Positions 26,502 to 37,100 of a stretch of 64,000 nucleotides of DNA are shown here, one piece after another; the stretch's first letter is position 1, and each line of letters begins with the position of its first letter. This stretch comes from Actinobaculum sp. 313 (GTDB lineage: Bacteria; Actinomycetota; Actinomycetes; Actinomycetales; Actinomycetaceae). Made by a program: the position numbers and the translations under genes. The notes under the pieces were generated by a model. The model was given only the letters and a program-made list of their open reading frames with translations. It searched no databases and was not told where the DNA came from. Where the stretch lies: contig NZ_CP029033.1 in assembly GCF_003073475.1 (NCBI RefSeq), forward strand, positions 2,418,001 through 2,482,000. The letters run 5' to 3'.

Positions 26502-27275
26502 CTAGCGAATCAGGTCGACAACCTCGCCGATGCCATTGTGCACGGCGTCGGGTCGGAACGCGTACTCCGCCATCTTTTCCAGCGTCGTCGATCCGGATAG
26601 CACCAGATGCGTCTCCAGCCCGGATTCCATCCCCGCCAGAATATCCGTATCCATCCTGTCCCCGACCAGTGCGGTTTCCTCCGAGTGGGCATCGATTCGA
26701 TTCAGGCCTCGGCGAAGCATCACTGGATTCGGCTTGCCGACAAAGTACGGCACCTTCCCTGTGGCGGCAGAAATCATGGCCGCAACCGCTCCCGTCGCGG
26801 GAATGGATCCCTCCGCCGAGGGGCCGGTGACATCCGGGTTTGTGGCGATGAAACGAGCGCCGCCCTCAATCAACCGAATCGCCTGCGTGAGCGCATCGAA
26901 GCTGTAAGTACGCGTTTCGCCAAGTACCACGAGCTCCGGGCGAACATTCGTATTCGTGAAGCCAGCCTCGTACATTGCTGTTGTCAGGCCGGCCTCGCCC
27001 ACGACATAGGCACGCCGAGACTCCGACTGAGTCTTAAGAAAGTCAGCTGTCGCGAGTGCTGAAGTCCAAATGTGCTCTTCTGGCACATTCAACCCGGCAA
27101 CCTCCAACCGGGCAGAGAGATCGCGGGGCGTGAAAATCGAATTGTTCGTCAACACAAGGAAAGGAATCTCCCGCTCATTCAGAGTCGTGAGAAACTCCGC
27201 CGCGCCAGGAAGGGCTTTTTCCTCGTGGATAAGGACCCCGTCCATATCTGTTAGCCAGTTCTTGATCTTTCGCAT
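26502..27275 (-). CDS. HAD-superfamily IIA (NagD-like) phosphatase
   Basis: A 257-aa phosphatase with the Asp nucleophile in WLTDMDGVLIHEE (residues 7-19), motif II in LVLTNNSIFTP, Lys in FVGKPNPVML, and motif IV in LVGDRMDTDILAGMESG. The cap insertion between motifs II and III is of the C2 type, as in NagD and p-nitrophenyl phosphatases, which act on sugar or nucleotide monophosphates. The exact substrate is unknown. It converges with mtr. Confidence 0.9.
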   Translation of the reverse strand: MRKIKNWLTDMDGVLIHEEKALPGAAEFLTTLNEREIPFLVLTNNSIFTPRDLSARLEVAGLNVPEEHIWTSALATADFLKTQSESRRAYVVGEAGLTTAMYEAGFTNTNVRPELVVLGETRTYSFDALTQAIRLIEGGARFIATNPDVTGPSAEGSIPATGAVAAMISAATGKVPYFVGKPNPVMLRRGLNRIDAHSEETALVGDRMDTDILAGMESGLETHLVLSGSTTLEKMAEYAFRPDAVHNGIGEVVDLIR

Positions 27276-27507
27276 GCCTCTAGGTTACGGTCCGGCCGCG
27301 GCAGTCAGAAACGCGAAAGCCCGCCAATTCACCGTTTTGTGGCGCGACTCGCCCTTTCGAAGTCCCTTCTTGCGCACGACGACGTCGCTTGTTTACTGCG
27401 CTTTCGCCCCACAGGTGGCAGCTGGCTCACAACGCTTTGATACCGGTCACCATTGTCCTGACAGCGAACGCGACGCCCAATCTGGCACGGCGCCACCGCC
27501 ACATGGT

Positions 27508-27595
27508 CGGCCTGTTTCCGCGCATCGCCCGGGCGGGACGGCACTGCGCACGGCACAGCTCCACACTCTCGGCCTGTTTCCGCGCATCGCCCGGG
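27508..27595. repeat. 26-bp direct repeat in a gene-free stretch
   Basis: CGGCCTGTTTCCGCGCATCG followed by CCCGGG occurs at 27508-27533 and again at 27570-27595. The surrounding gap 27276-27976 holds no gene I can support. Confidence 0.7.
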
Positions 27596-27976
27596 AGGGA
27601 TTCTCCCCGCAGCGCAGACTCATAACCTTTGGGTTTCAGCATGCAAGCTCATATTCTCCGCGTTCTTTCCACGCGGCTCCATAGCCTCCTGGTACCCACC
27701 CACACCCACAACCTCCAAGTTTCCGGCCCCTCACGGCCCGGCCTCCGCCGTGAGTAAAGAACTTGCACCCATCTGCCCTACATCGCATCCGACCATTGCC
27801 CCACACGGCCCTTCGCCTGGGTCGTGCCGCCCTTCACCGCATACAGCACTTCTCCACCCGTCTCACACCATCTTTCGTGCGATTCGTATAGCCTTTCACC
27901 TGCTCACGTGGCCTTTCGCCCGGGGCATACACCCCTTCGCCACATACGAGTTATTCACGCGTGGCAGACTGGGAGC

Positions 27977-29017
27977 ATGTCCGTATCCTCCCAGTCCGAC
28001 TTCGACTTCCCCCATGCCTTCGCCGTCGTCGCCAGCGAACAATTGACAACTCCTCACACAGCTGGCCGGTCCGGCGGCTGTGCCGACGGCACACAACCCC
28101 TCGGTACACGGTCCGGCAGCGCGCGCCCTCGCGGCTCACAAGCGACCACCACACAGTCAGTCAGCGGACAACCTAACAGCACTCAACCCGTCACGCAGCC
28201 CGTCGGCGCTTCGGCACCACCGACGACGCAGCCTCGTGCAGCTACTGGCACCTCTTCTTCGTACCGGATGCTTCATACCGTCGGGGACAGCAGTTTCCGC
28301 TTTCCCCTCGCCTCCGTCACAAAGCTCCTATCCGCCTGGGCCGTGCTCAGCGCTGTCGAGCACGGTCTCCTGACTCTTGACGACGCCGCAGGGCCTCCCG
28401 GTTCCACCGTCCGACACCTGCTGGCACACGCCTCCGGGCTGCCCGCCGAACGCGGCGAACCCATCGCCCCGCCCTGGCAGCGCCGCATTTATTCGAATTA
28501 CGGTTTCGAACTCCTCGGCGAGTACACCGCCACGCGAGTCGGCGCGTCCTTCCAGGAATGGATAGAGGAATCGGTTTTACTGCCTCTCGGTATGGCGGAC
28601 ACGGACGTTGACGGGTCTCCCGCACACTCAGGAATCTCAACGGTCAGCGATCTGGCTCTCTTCGCCGTCGAACTCCTACACCCGCGCCTCATAAGCCACG
28701 AACTGCAGGCTGTGGCGGCAACCGTGCAATTCCCGGGCCTCGCGGGTATTCTGCCCGGCTACGGACGTCAACAGAACAACGACTGGGGACTGGGCGTTGA
28801 GATACGCGGCCATAAGGCGCCACATTGGACCGGCGGCAGTTTCTCGCCACGCACTTTCGGCCACTTCGGTCAATCGGGTTCATTCCTCTGGGTCGATCCC
28901 ATCGCCGACGGCGGCGCCGGGCGAGCCGGGATCTTCCTCGGTGCGGAGCGCTTCGGGCCAGCCCATGTGGCGGGATGGCCCGAGCTCACGAATGCTATGC
29001 GCACCTGGCGGCCCTGA
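27977..29017 (+). CDS. Serine beta-lactamase-like hydrolase (class C/esterase family)
   Basis: A 346-aa member of the beta-lactamase/transpeptidase-like family. The SxxK motif is FPLASVTKLLSAWAVLS, the YxN motif is YSNYGFELLGEY, and HFGQSGSF stands in the place of the KTG box, which is usual in esterase or D-aminopeptidase relatives. There is no signal peptide, so it is probably cytoplasmic. Residues about 25-90 are Thr/Ser/Gln-rich and look disordered. I chose ATG 27977 because GGGAGC precedes it and upstream codons read as noise. Substrate unknown; I would not call it a resistance gene. Confidence 0.85.
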   Translation: MSVSSQSDFDFPHAFAVVASEQLTTPHTAGRSGGCADGTQPLGTRSGSARPRGSQATTTQSVSGQPNSTQPVTQPVGASAPPTTQPRAATGTSSSYRMLHTVGDSSFRFPLASVTKLLSAWAVLSAVEHGLLTLDDAAGPPGSTVRHLLAHASGLPAERGEPIAPPWQRRIYSNYGFELLGEYTATRVGASFQEWIEESVLLPLGMADTDVDGSPAHSGISTVSDLALFAVELLHPRLISHELQAVAATVQFPGLAGILPGYGRQQNNDWGLGVEIRGHKAPHWTGGSFSPRTFGHFGQSGSFLWVDPIADGGAGRAGIFLGAERFGPAHVAGWPELTNAMRTWRP

Positions 29018-29092
29018 GGCACAGTCTCACCACCCCTAGAACCGCCCCTGCCACCCCCGTCTCCCCGGCAAATGCCCCCACCACCCCGAGAA

Positions 29093-29156
29093 ATGTAGGG
29101 TTTTTCAAGAAGTGTCGGGTTATTCGCTCCACTTCTTGAAAAACCCGACACTTCTT
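29093..29156. repeat. Palindromic intergenic element, copy 3
   Basis: The strongest hairpin of the family: AAGAAGTGTCGGGTT (29107-29121) pairs perfectly with AACCCGACACTTCTT (29142-29156) across a 20-base loop that contains CCACTTCTTGAA. It is preceded by TGTAGGGTTTTTC. It lies between the convergent hydrolase and clpB genes, 14 bp from the clpB stop, and may terminate both. Confidence 0.8.
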
Positions 29157-29170
29157 GCCGCTCTCGGCCC

Positions 29171-31903
29171 TCAGCGCTCCTGCGCCGCCTCGCGCCGCAC
29201 GGTCAACACCAGGCCCGACTGCTCGCCAGGCGCGTTGCTCGCTGTGGCCGACCCAGCCGCCCCAGCCGCACCCCACGTGCTATCGCCGAGACCGCCACCA
29301 TCACCCGGCGCGGCCACCAGCGCCTCGATATCGAAACCGCGCGCATCGGCCATCACGGTGTCGCCATCCTTCGCTTCACCGGCCAGGAGCATACGAGCAA
29401 GCTGATCGCCTATCTCTCGCTGAATGAGCCGCCGCAGGGGCCGGGCACCGTACGCCGGATCGTAACCGTCCAGGGCCAGGTAGTCGCGAGCCGCGTCAGT
29501 CACCTCCAGCGTGATACGACGATCCTGCAGTCGCTCGGACACCTGCGCAACCTGCAGATCCACAATCTTGCCAATCTCCTCCATGGTCAAGGAGTCGAAA
29601 ACGACGATGTCATCTAGTCGATTGAGGAACTCCGGCTTGAAGGCCTCCCGCACGGCCGCAAGAACCGTGTCGTGCCGGGTCTGTTGATCCAGCGTCGGGT
29701 CGGTTAATTCCTGCGATCCCAGGTTGGATGTCAGGATGAGCAACGTGTTCTTGAAGTCCACGGTCCTACCCTGACCATCGGTCAGCCGACCATCGTCAAG
29801 CACCTGCAGCAGGATATCGAAGACATCCGGATGCGCCTTTTCCACCTCGTCCAGCAAGATGACCGAATAGGGTCGACGCCGCACGGCCTCGGTCAGCTGG
29901 CCACCTTCCTCGTATCCGACGTATCCGGGCGGCGCGCCCACCAAACGTGACACCGTATGCTTTTCCGCATACTCCGACATGTCAATGCGAACCATCGCAC
30001 GCTCATCATCGAAGAGGAAGTCTGCCAGCGACTTCGCGAGTTCCGTCTTCCCCACGCCCGTCGGGCCGAGGAACATGAACGAACCGGTGGGGCGATTCGG
30101 ATCGGAAACCCCGGCACGTGAGCGCCGCACCGCATCTGCCACCGAGCGCACGGCCGCCTTCTGGCCGATGAGCCGGTGCCCGATCTCATCCTCCATGGAC
30201 AGCAGCTTCTCGGTTTCCCCTTGCAGCAAGCGGCCGACGGGCACGCCCGTCCAGGCGGCAACCACCTCAGCCACTTCGTCGGCGTCAACCCGTTCCGCGA
30301 TCATGGGTTCAAGATCCGCATCAGCGCCTTCAGCCTCTGCCGCCTCCGCCGCCTCGATTTCTCGTTCAACAGAGGGAATGTCACCGTTTTGCAAGCGACC
30401 GGCATCTTCGTAACGGCCCTCACGGATAGCGCGGTCCAACTCGGTGCGCAACTCATCAAGGCGCACACGCAGGTCGCCCACCCGGTTACGGCCCGCCTTC
30501 TCCGCCTCCCAGCGGGCATTGAGGCCCGCAAGTTCTTCGGATTTGTCAGCCAACTCTGCACGCAACTTCTCAAGCCGGTCTGCCGCCGCAGCGTCGTCGT
30601 CGGCATCCGTTTCGACCAGGTAGGCCTCCTCCATTTTCAGTCGCTCTACTTGCCGCTGCAGCGCATCGATCTCCTCCGGCGAGGAGTCCAGCTCCATGCG
30701 CAGGCGCGAAGCAGCCTCGTCCACCAGATCAATCGCCTTATCCGGCAGCTGCCTGCCGGGGATGTAGCGGTCGGAGAGCGTCGCGGCGGCGACCAATGCG
30801 CCGTCGGAAATGGTCACCTTGTGATGTGCCTCGTACTTCGGCGCAATGCCGCGCAAGATTGCCACGGTGTCCTCAACCGACGGCTCCCCCACGTACACCT
30901 GCTGGAACCGCCGTTCCAGTGCCGGATCCTTCTCGATGCGCTCCCGGTACTCGTCCAGAGTAGTTGCACCGATCAACCGCAGCTCACCGCGCGCCAGCAT
31001 GGGTTTGAGCATGTTCCCGGCGTCCATGGCCCCTTCGGAACCGCCACCGGCGCCAACAATCGTATGCAGTTCGTCGATGAAGGTCACAACCTCCCCTGCG
31101 GCGTCCTTGATCTCCTGCAGCACGGCCTTGAAGCGCTCCTCGAATTCACCGCGGTATTTAGCTCCCGCCACCATGGAGGCAACATCGAGCTGTACCAAGC
31201 GCTTTCCACGCAGTGATTCCGGCACGTCGCCGTTCACCATGCGTTGCGCCAAGCCTTCGACGACGGCGGTTTTACCCACGCCGGGTTCCCCGATCAGTAC
31301 GGGGTTGTTCTTCGTGCGGCGGGAAAGTACCTGTACGACGCGGCGAATCTCCGTATCGCGGCCAATCACCGGATCCATCTTTCCCTCGCGCGCCATTTGC
31401 GTCAGATCGCTGCCGTACTTCTCCAGAGCTTTGAATGTACCCTCAGGGTCTGGGTTGTCCACCTTGGCACTGCCGCGCACATTGGGAAGCGCAGCTGCCA
31501 GTTGATCGCGTGAGGCGCCCGCGGACCGCAGTATCTCGCCGGCTTGTGCTTGTGACTGCGCGAGCGCCAAAAGAAGATGCTCAGTGGATATGTACGCATC
31601 ACCCAGCGCACTTGCTTCCTTCCCCGCATCCGAGATCACACGAGAAAGCGGTCGCGACGCCTGCGGTTGCGCCACGGAAGCCCCCTCGGCTCCGGGTAGA
31701 GTAGCAAGCGCGGCAGTTGTACGGGAGTCAACATCGGCCCGATTCACCCCGACGGCATCTAGCAGGGCGACGGCGACGCCGCCGGTTTGCTGCAGTAGGG
31801 CGTGCAGTAGATGGAGCGGGTCAACCTGTGGATTGCCAGCATCAGTTGCCTGGCGAATGGCATCCGCCAGCGCCTCCTGCGATTTGGTTGTCAGCTTGTC
31901 CAT
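29171..31903 (-). CDS. clpB: ClpB disaggregase (Hsp100)
   Basis: A 910-aa AAA+ chaperone that pulls proteins out of aggregates together with DnaK. The N-domain starts [19 protein letters not shown]. The first ATPase has Walker A GEPGVGKT (Lys211) and [26 protein letters not shown] coiled-coil middle domain runs about 400-520. The second ATPase has [13 protein letters not shown] (Lys619) and [35 protein letters not shown]. Start ATG 31903 follows AGGAGG; a TTG two codons upstream is less likely. The ~40 C-terminal residues add a Gly-rich tail. A HAIR operator upstream implies HspR repression. Confidence 0.96.
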   Translation of the reverse strand: MDKLTTKSQEALADAIRQATDAGNPQVDPLHLLHALLQQTGGVAVALLDAVGVNRADVDSRTTAALATLPGAEGASVAQPQASRPLSRVISDAGKEASALGDAYISTEHLLLALAQSQAQAGEILRSAGASRDQLAAALPNVRGSAKVDNPDPEGTFKALEKYGSDLTQMAREGKMDPVIGRDTEIRRVVQVLSRRTKNNPVLIGEPGVGKTAVVEGLAQRMVNGDVPESLRGKRLVQLDVASMVAGAKYRGEFEERFKAVLQEIKDAAGEVVTFIDELHTIVGAGGGSEGAMDAGNMLKPMLARGELRLIGATTLDEYRERIEKDPALERRFQQVYVGEPSVEDTVAILRGIAPKYEAHHKVTISDGALVAAATLSDRYIPGRQLPDKAIDLVDEAASRLRMELDSSPEEIDALQRQVERLKMEEAYLVETDADDDAAAADRLEKLRAELADKSEELAGLNARWEAEKAGRNRVGDLRVRLDELRTELDRAIREGRYEDAGRLQNGDIPSVEREIEAAEAAEAEGADADLEPMIAERVDADEVAEVVAAWTGVPVGRLLQGETEKLLSMEDEIGHRLIGQKAAVRSVADAVRRSRAGVSDPNRPTGSFMFLGPTGVGKTELAKSLADFLFDDERAMVRIDMSEYAEKHTVSRLVGAPPGYVGYEEGGQLTEAVRRRPYSVILLDEVEKAHPDVFDILLQVLDDGRLTDGQGRTVDFKNTLLILTSNLGSQELTDPTLDQQTRHDTVLAAVREAFKPEFLNRLDDIVVFDSLTMEEIGKIVDLQVAQVSERLQDRRITLEVTDAARDYLALDGYDPAYGARPLRRLIQREIGDQLARMLLAGEAKDGDTVMADARGFDIEALVAAPGDGGGLGDSTWGAAGAAGSATASNAPGEQSGLVLTVRREAAQER

Positions 31904-31950
31904 AAGCAATTTCCTCCTTCAAAATGTCTATGAAGGTCAACGCGCTTAAA

Positions 31951-31971
31951 GTTGAGTCTATTCCACTCAAG
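31951..31971 (-). promoter_or_regulatory. HAIR operator (HspR site) upstream of clpB
   Basis: GTTGAGT-N7-ACTCAAG at 31951-31971 matches the HAIR consensus CTTGAGT-N7-ACTCAAG except for one base in the first arm. It lies 48 bp upstream of the clpB start. Heat shock would relieve HspR-DnaK repression. No hspR gene is in the window. Confidence 0.85.
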
Positions 31972-31972
31972 T

Positions 31973-32775
31973 TTACAAGGTGGGGAAACGCGTTGCGCAG
32001 CCAGACTCAGCAGACATTCTTAGCGCTTTCGCACTTGCCGTGGGTGTCGGCCCACAAGTCGGCACCCACGGCATTCTGCGATCAAAAGTGGCGGGCTGCC
32101 CGCCAGTCAGCGTGAGGTGGCCGTCATCCCTGATTTGATTCCGAATATCCTCAGAATAACTGTCCTGCTGGCACTGGAGAATTACGTACACGGCTCGCGG
32201 CGCTTGCGGATCGGTAAAGACGCGCATCCACATCCACGAGTTCAGGGTGCCCAGCTCAGAGTGCTCATAAACAACATCAAAACTCAGCCCTTCAATGGCT
32301 TCTCCACCATCCTTCGCCGGTATCGTTTCGATACCTCGCGAGTTTTCGGATGTCAGCGTGTAGTTCTCCGCCGTGGCGTTAAGGATGGTTCCGCTGAAAT
32401 CCTCCGTCGCTCCATAATCGTCACCCTGCAAGAACGGAGCCGAGTAATCCATCTCCGTCGTCACTAGGGCACAACCGTCATCATTAGATGCCACCGCTCC
32501 TCCAGTGGAACGAGGCTCCACAGTCCATCCGATTTCATCCAAGTCAACCGACCAACTCGCGGGCCTTGCATCACCAATTGTCGTCGGTTCCGGTGAGGGG
32601 TCGTAGTGGAAGGCTCCGGGCTGGACGTCGGTTCTGGTGTGGGGCTCGGCGTCACAGACTGCGAATCATGTGGCTCGGCGACCTGCGCCGTATCAAAAGA
32701 GCACCCCGCCAACACGAGAACACCTGCCAAAATCCGCGGCGCGGCGGCGTTTGTTTCAATCCCCCCTTCTGTCAT
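31973..32775 (-). pseudogene. Lipoprotein of unknown function, frame break at a G/C run
   Basis: The N-terminal frame carries a lipoprotein signal, ILAGVLVLAGC, and a Pro/Thr/Ser linker (TPSPTPEPTSSPEPSTTT). The globular part, DARPASWSVDLDEIGWTVEP and onward, is in another frame. The break lies at the GGGG on the plus strand (32597-32600); one more base joins STTTPSPEPTTIGDARPASW. The joined protein is about 267 aa. The last ~40 codons cover a strong hairpin (CCGTGGGTG...CACCCACGG), so the real stop may be earlier and the hairpin a terminator. No family recognised. The gene ends two bases from the clpB HAIR site. Confidence 0.68.
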
Positions 32776-32950
32776 TCACTGCGTTGCCCGCCATACTGTG
32801 CCCGACTTCCGCCCTCCTGTCAGAAGCATCCTCATGCTATCCGTGCTGTCCGCCGTCCACGATGCTGTCCGCCGTATTCCCCATTTCGTCTAACATTCTC
32901 ACCCGCTACGATGATGACGATCCGCACCGTGGTAGCCCATGAGGAGAGAC

Positions 32951-34102
32951 ATGCCTGAAGGCCAAGCGATTCACCGCCTCGCCCGAATCATCAGCCAGTT
33001 TGTTGCAGGTCGGCAAGTTGTCGCCTCATCGCCGCAGGGAAGATTCACCGCCGGCGCCCACCTCTTAACCGGTTTGACCGCGTTAGAAGCGCAAGCATGG
33101 GGAAAACACTTCTTCCTGCCGTTCGTCGAAACTCGCACGCCCGTCGAAACTCACACGTCTGCCAGCACTCACTCGCCCGTCGGAACTCACCCGTCCCCTG
33201 CAGGACCAGCATGTGCCGCGAACGCAAGGACGCCGTCCGCAGCGCAGACTCCACCGGGCAGCGCAGGTACATCCCCCTTTCCCACACCGCCTGAGATTAC
33301 CTCGCTGCCTCTTGGCGACGACGGCGCCTCCTGGCTCCACGTGCATCTGGGACTCTACGGACGCTGGTCCTTCGCCGGGCCACGGGCCGAGACCCTATCC
33401 GGAGCGGGCATACGCGCAATCTCCCCTCATACTTCCCGCCAAGGCGATCTCGACGCCGCGGTCATCGGAGACGAGTCCGGCCGCGTCGGGGAGGAGTCCG
33501 GCGTCGTCGTCGCGCCAGCTGCAACGTCAGAGGGCGCCTTCCCTCCTCCACCACGCCCCTCGGTCCGGCTCCGCCTCGAGACGGACCAAGCCGTGCTTGA
33601 CCTCACCGGTCCGGCCCGCTGCGAGGTTCTGAGCGGGGCGGAAGTAGACGCTGTACTGGATAGGCTCGGCCCCGACCCAATCCGTAACGAGCCGGGCGAC
33701 CGTGCACGTTTCATCTCTCTTGCCCGCACGCGCCGCGCGCCCATCGGGCAGATTGTTCTCGACCAATCGGTGGCCGCAGGTCCCGGCAATATCTACCGCG
33801 CCGACTGCTTGTTCCGCGTCGGCATCGCACCATTGCGCCCGGCGGCGCGCGTTTCGGCAACCCGTCTCGGAGCACTGTGGGACGATCTGGTCACGGTAAT
33901 GCGCGCCGACGTAGGCGCGGGCCTTATCCGAACCGTACCCGAGGATCTCCGCCCCAGTCCCGTTCCACCCGACGACGTCGAGGCAGAGTGGTTCGCCGTC
34001 TATCACCGCACCGGTCGACCATGCCTGCGCTGTGGGGCGATAGTCCGCGAGACGGAACTTTCTGGGCGCCGCCTCTTCTGGTGCCCGGGTTGCCAGCACT
34101 GA
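32951..34102 (+). CDS. Fpg/Nei-family DNA glycosylase (endonuclease VIII type)
   Basis: A 383-aa base-excision glycosylase and AP lyase. The N-terminal MPEGQAIHRL provides Pro2 (Schiff-base nucleophile) and Glu3 after Met removal, which fixes the start at 32951 rather than the ATG four codons upstream. Other motifs: AQAWGKHFF with the conserved Lys, LHVHLGLYGRWSF, the helix-two-turn-helix GNIYRADCLFRVGI, and a C-terminal zinc finger CLRCG...CPGC. It is about 100 residues longer than usual because of a Thr/Ser/Pro-rich insert near residues 60-105 and another near 175-200. AGGAGA precedes it. The damaged-base preference is unknown. Confidence 0.9.
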   Translation: MPEGQAIHRLARIISQFVAGRQVVASSPQGRFTAGAHLLTGLTALEAQAWGKHFFLPFVETRTPVETHTSASTHSPVGTHPSPAGPACAANARTPSAAQTPPGSAGTSPFPTPPEITSLPLGDDGASWLHVHLGLYGRWSFAGPRAETLSGAGIRAISPHTSRQGDLDAAVIGDESGRVGEESGVVVAPAATSEGAFPPPPRPSVRLRLETDQAVLDLTGPARCEVLSGAEVDAVLDRLGPDPIRNEPGDRARFISLARTRRAPIGQIVLDQSVAAGPGNIYRADCLFRVGIAPLRPAARVSATRLGALWDDLVTVMRADVGAGLIRTVPEDLRPSPVPPDDVEAEWFAVYHRTGRPCLRCGAIVRETELSGRRLFWCPGCQH

Positions 34103-34157
34103 CTCGGCGGCGGCGGGTCGGTCTAACGCGCAGCACAGGCCATCCGGTTGCCGGTGA

Positions 34158-37100
34158 TCAGTCCAGCTGTCGGTCACGCCATGCAACCTGGAGGACTTCT
34201 CGCGGAACATCCCGAGACCGGAATTGCCCTCGGCCCGCGTTGCCCGCCTGCGGGCGCAGGCGCCCCAACAGATTTCCCTCCTCGGGATTGCCTGGCAGCA
34301 GCATTCCCGGATTCGCCAGATCGTTAATCGATTGGATAATCGGATCGAACATCGCCCGCTGTGCGCCTCCTGATCGCCGCGCGACGATCACATGCAATCC
34401 CAGGTCGTGCGCTTGTGGCAACAGCTCTTGGAGAACATGCACCGGGCAACCCTGCGTCGTCTGCACTATGTCGTAGTCGTCGACCAGCACGAATGCCTCA
34501 GCGCCGACCCACCAGGATCGTTCTCGCAATTCCTGTGGGGTGATGTCGGAACCGGGAATGCGGCTCTTGAGGAAGTTGTACAGCTGTGTCAGCTTCTCCG
34601 CGGTCTGCTCCGCGTTTGTGTAGTAGCCAGCCAGGTAGCCGTCCGGCAGCTCGCCCAGAAGCGACCGCCGGTAGTCAACCACAAACAACTGCGCCTGCTT
34701 AGGCGAATACAGCCGCGCGATCTCCCATGCGATGAGCCGTAGCGTCGAGGACTTTCCGCTCTGTCTGTCACCAAAGAAGAAGAAATGGTCCTGCTTGTTG
34801 AAATCGATGCCGAAGGGCTCCAGACGCGACTCGTCCACGCCGAGGATAACCCGATGGTCGTCCGGGGCAACTTGCTTGTTCAGCTCTTCGATATTGATGA
34901 GTTCCGGCAACTCACGCAGCTTCGGTGTACTGCCACCAGTCCACGCATCCTTCACTGATCGCACGAAGTGCGCAACACCTTCCGACAGGCTCTCGGCATC
35001 AGTGGTGCCATCTATGCGCGGCAGCCCGCCCAATATCTGATGCTTCGACTGCTCAAGGCCGCGACCGGGCGCACCCGAGGGAACCCCCTCCGCACCCTTG
35101 CGGGAGATTTCCGATTCCGAAGGATCTCCCAGGGCCAGCTCAACAATCGATCCGAACAGATCCTTCGTCTGAGTTCTGAAGTTCATCCACCGCAGCGCTG
35201 TGGCCACGACGTGCAGCCCGAAGTTCAAGCCACGCGGAATCAGATTACCCAGCAGAGTCTCAACATCCTCATAATCAGCGCGCAGAGTGGCCCAACCGTC
35301 GACGAAGAGGAACACGTCGCCGTAGCCGTCGTCGGCCTTACCTTCTGCACGTAACCTGCGGTAGGCAGCCATGGACTCAATTCCGTTCGCAGCGAAGTAC
35401 TTCTCACGATCATCCACAATCGATGCCACCTCGGCGTAGATGCGGTGTACGCGGGCACTGTCGGCACGTAGGCCAAGCCCCGCCACATGCGGCAGATCGC
35501 GCAGTCCGGAGAAGGTTCCGCCACCGAAGTCCATCACGTACATCTGCACTTCTCGCGGTGAATGGGTCAGCGCCAAAGCTCCGAGCACGGTACGTGCAAA
35601 TGTGGACTTACCCGACTGCGGACCACCAAGAATAGCCAAGTGACCGCCCGCGCCATCCAAATCGAGCACCATTGTGTCGCGCCGCTGCTCCAATGGGCGA
35701 TCCACATCGCCGACGGGAATCGTAAAGGCTCCAGCCGTTCTCCACCTCGGTGAATGTAGCCCCAGCTCCTGCGTCGTCGTCAGGTCGGGCATCAAGGAAT
35801 CAAGCGTGGATGGAATATCCAAGGGGGGCAACCACACCTGATGCGCCGCCGGACCACGGCCCGCCATACGGAAGACGGCGATATCGAAGGTCGTGTTGGG
35901 AACACCGGGGATTCCGGAATCGTCCAGTTCGGACTGTTCCTTCTGTTCCGCGCTCGCCGCCTCGGTAATAACCTCCTTAGCTTCTTCCTGGCGCAGCGGC
36001 GCGGCGGTGAAGTCGAGAATCTCAATATCACGGCTCGCCTCCTCCGCGTACTCAGCATCGGCCGTCAACGAGCGCCGCGGCGGCGGGCCGGAAACATACG
36101 AGGCACGGAATCGCACCAACTGCGTCGTATCCGGCTTCAGATAGCCGACGCCGGGAATTGGCGGCAACTCGTAGGCATCCGTGACACCGATAACGGAACG
36201 CGACTCCTGCGCGGAGAAGGTCCGCAGGCCTATCCGGTAGGACAAATGCGAATCAAGACCGCGTAGGCGGCCCTCCTCCAGACGCTGCGAGGAGAGGAGA
36301 AGATGGATCTGCAACGAACGGCCCAGACGGCCGATGGCCACGAACATCTCGATGAAATCTGGCTTCTCAGCCAAGAGTTCCGAGAACTCGTCGGCCACAA
36401 TCAGTAGTGCGGGCAGAGGCTCCAGGTCGGTGCGCCCAGCCTTTCGGGCTTTCTCATAGTCGGCGACGTTCTTGAAATTTCCGCCGGCACGCAGCATTTC
36501 CTGCCGACGCGCCATCTCACCGCGCAGGGCATCCTCCATGCGGTCGACCAGGGTCAAGTCTTCACCGAGATTGGTGATAATGGCCGCCACGTGCGGCATA
36601 TCGGACATGCCTGCGAAGGTCGCACCGCCCTTGAAATCGATGAGAACGAAGTTGAGTTCTTCCGATGAATGCGTCATCGCGAGCGCGAGTACGAGGGTGC
36701 GCAACACCTCCGACTTACCGGAACCCGTGGCGCCGATGATCAGACCATGCGGGCCCATGCCCTGCTGCGCGGACTCTTTAATATCCAAGAAGACCGTCTT
36801 ATGCTCAGGCGTCAGGCCAATCGGTACACGCAAACGATCTCGCGACAGTCGCGGCTTCCACGTCTCCGTCACATCGAGCTCGTGAATATCGGGAATCCCG
36901 AGCAAATCCGTGATCTCGGCGGAGGCTTCGCCGGGAGCCTCAACGGCCTTACCTGTGCCGGCCGCATCTGTTTGTACCGCCGCACGGCTGGCGAGACGCC
37001 GCGCCACAGTCTCGGCATCCACAACGGAAATCTGATCGGCCAGACCCCGTAGCCCTGCAAAGGCGTTTTCGCCCGCTTGGAAGCGAACCCGACGCTCGTC

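Noticed and set aside
27508-27595. Pair of 26-bp repeats considered as an attachment site or operator pair
   Set aside because: No integrase, tRNA gene or nearby promoter; kept only as a repeat.
30176-31216. 346-codon open frame on the plus strand inside clpB
   Set aside because: Antisense shadow of clpB; no ribosome site and no domain.
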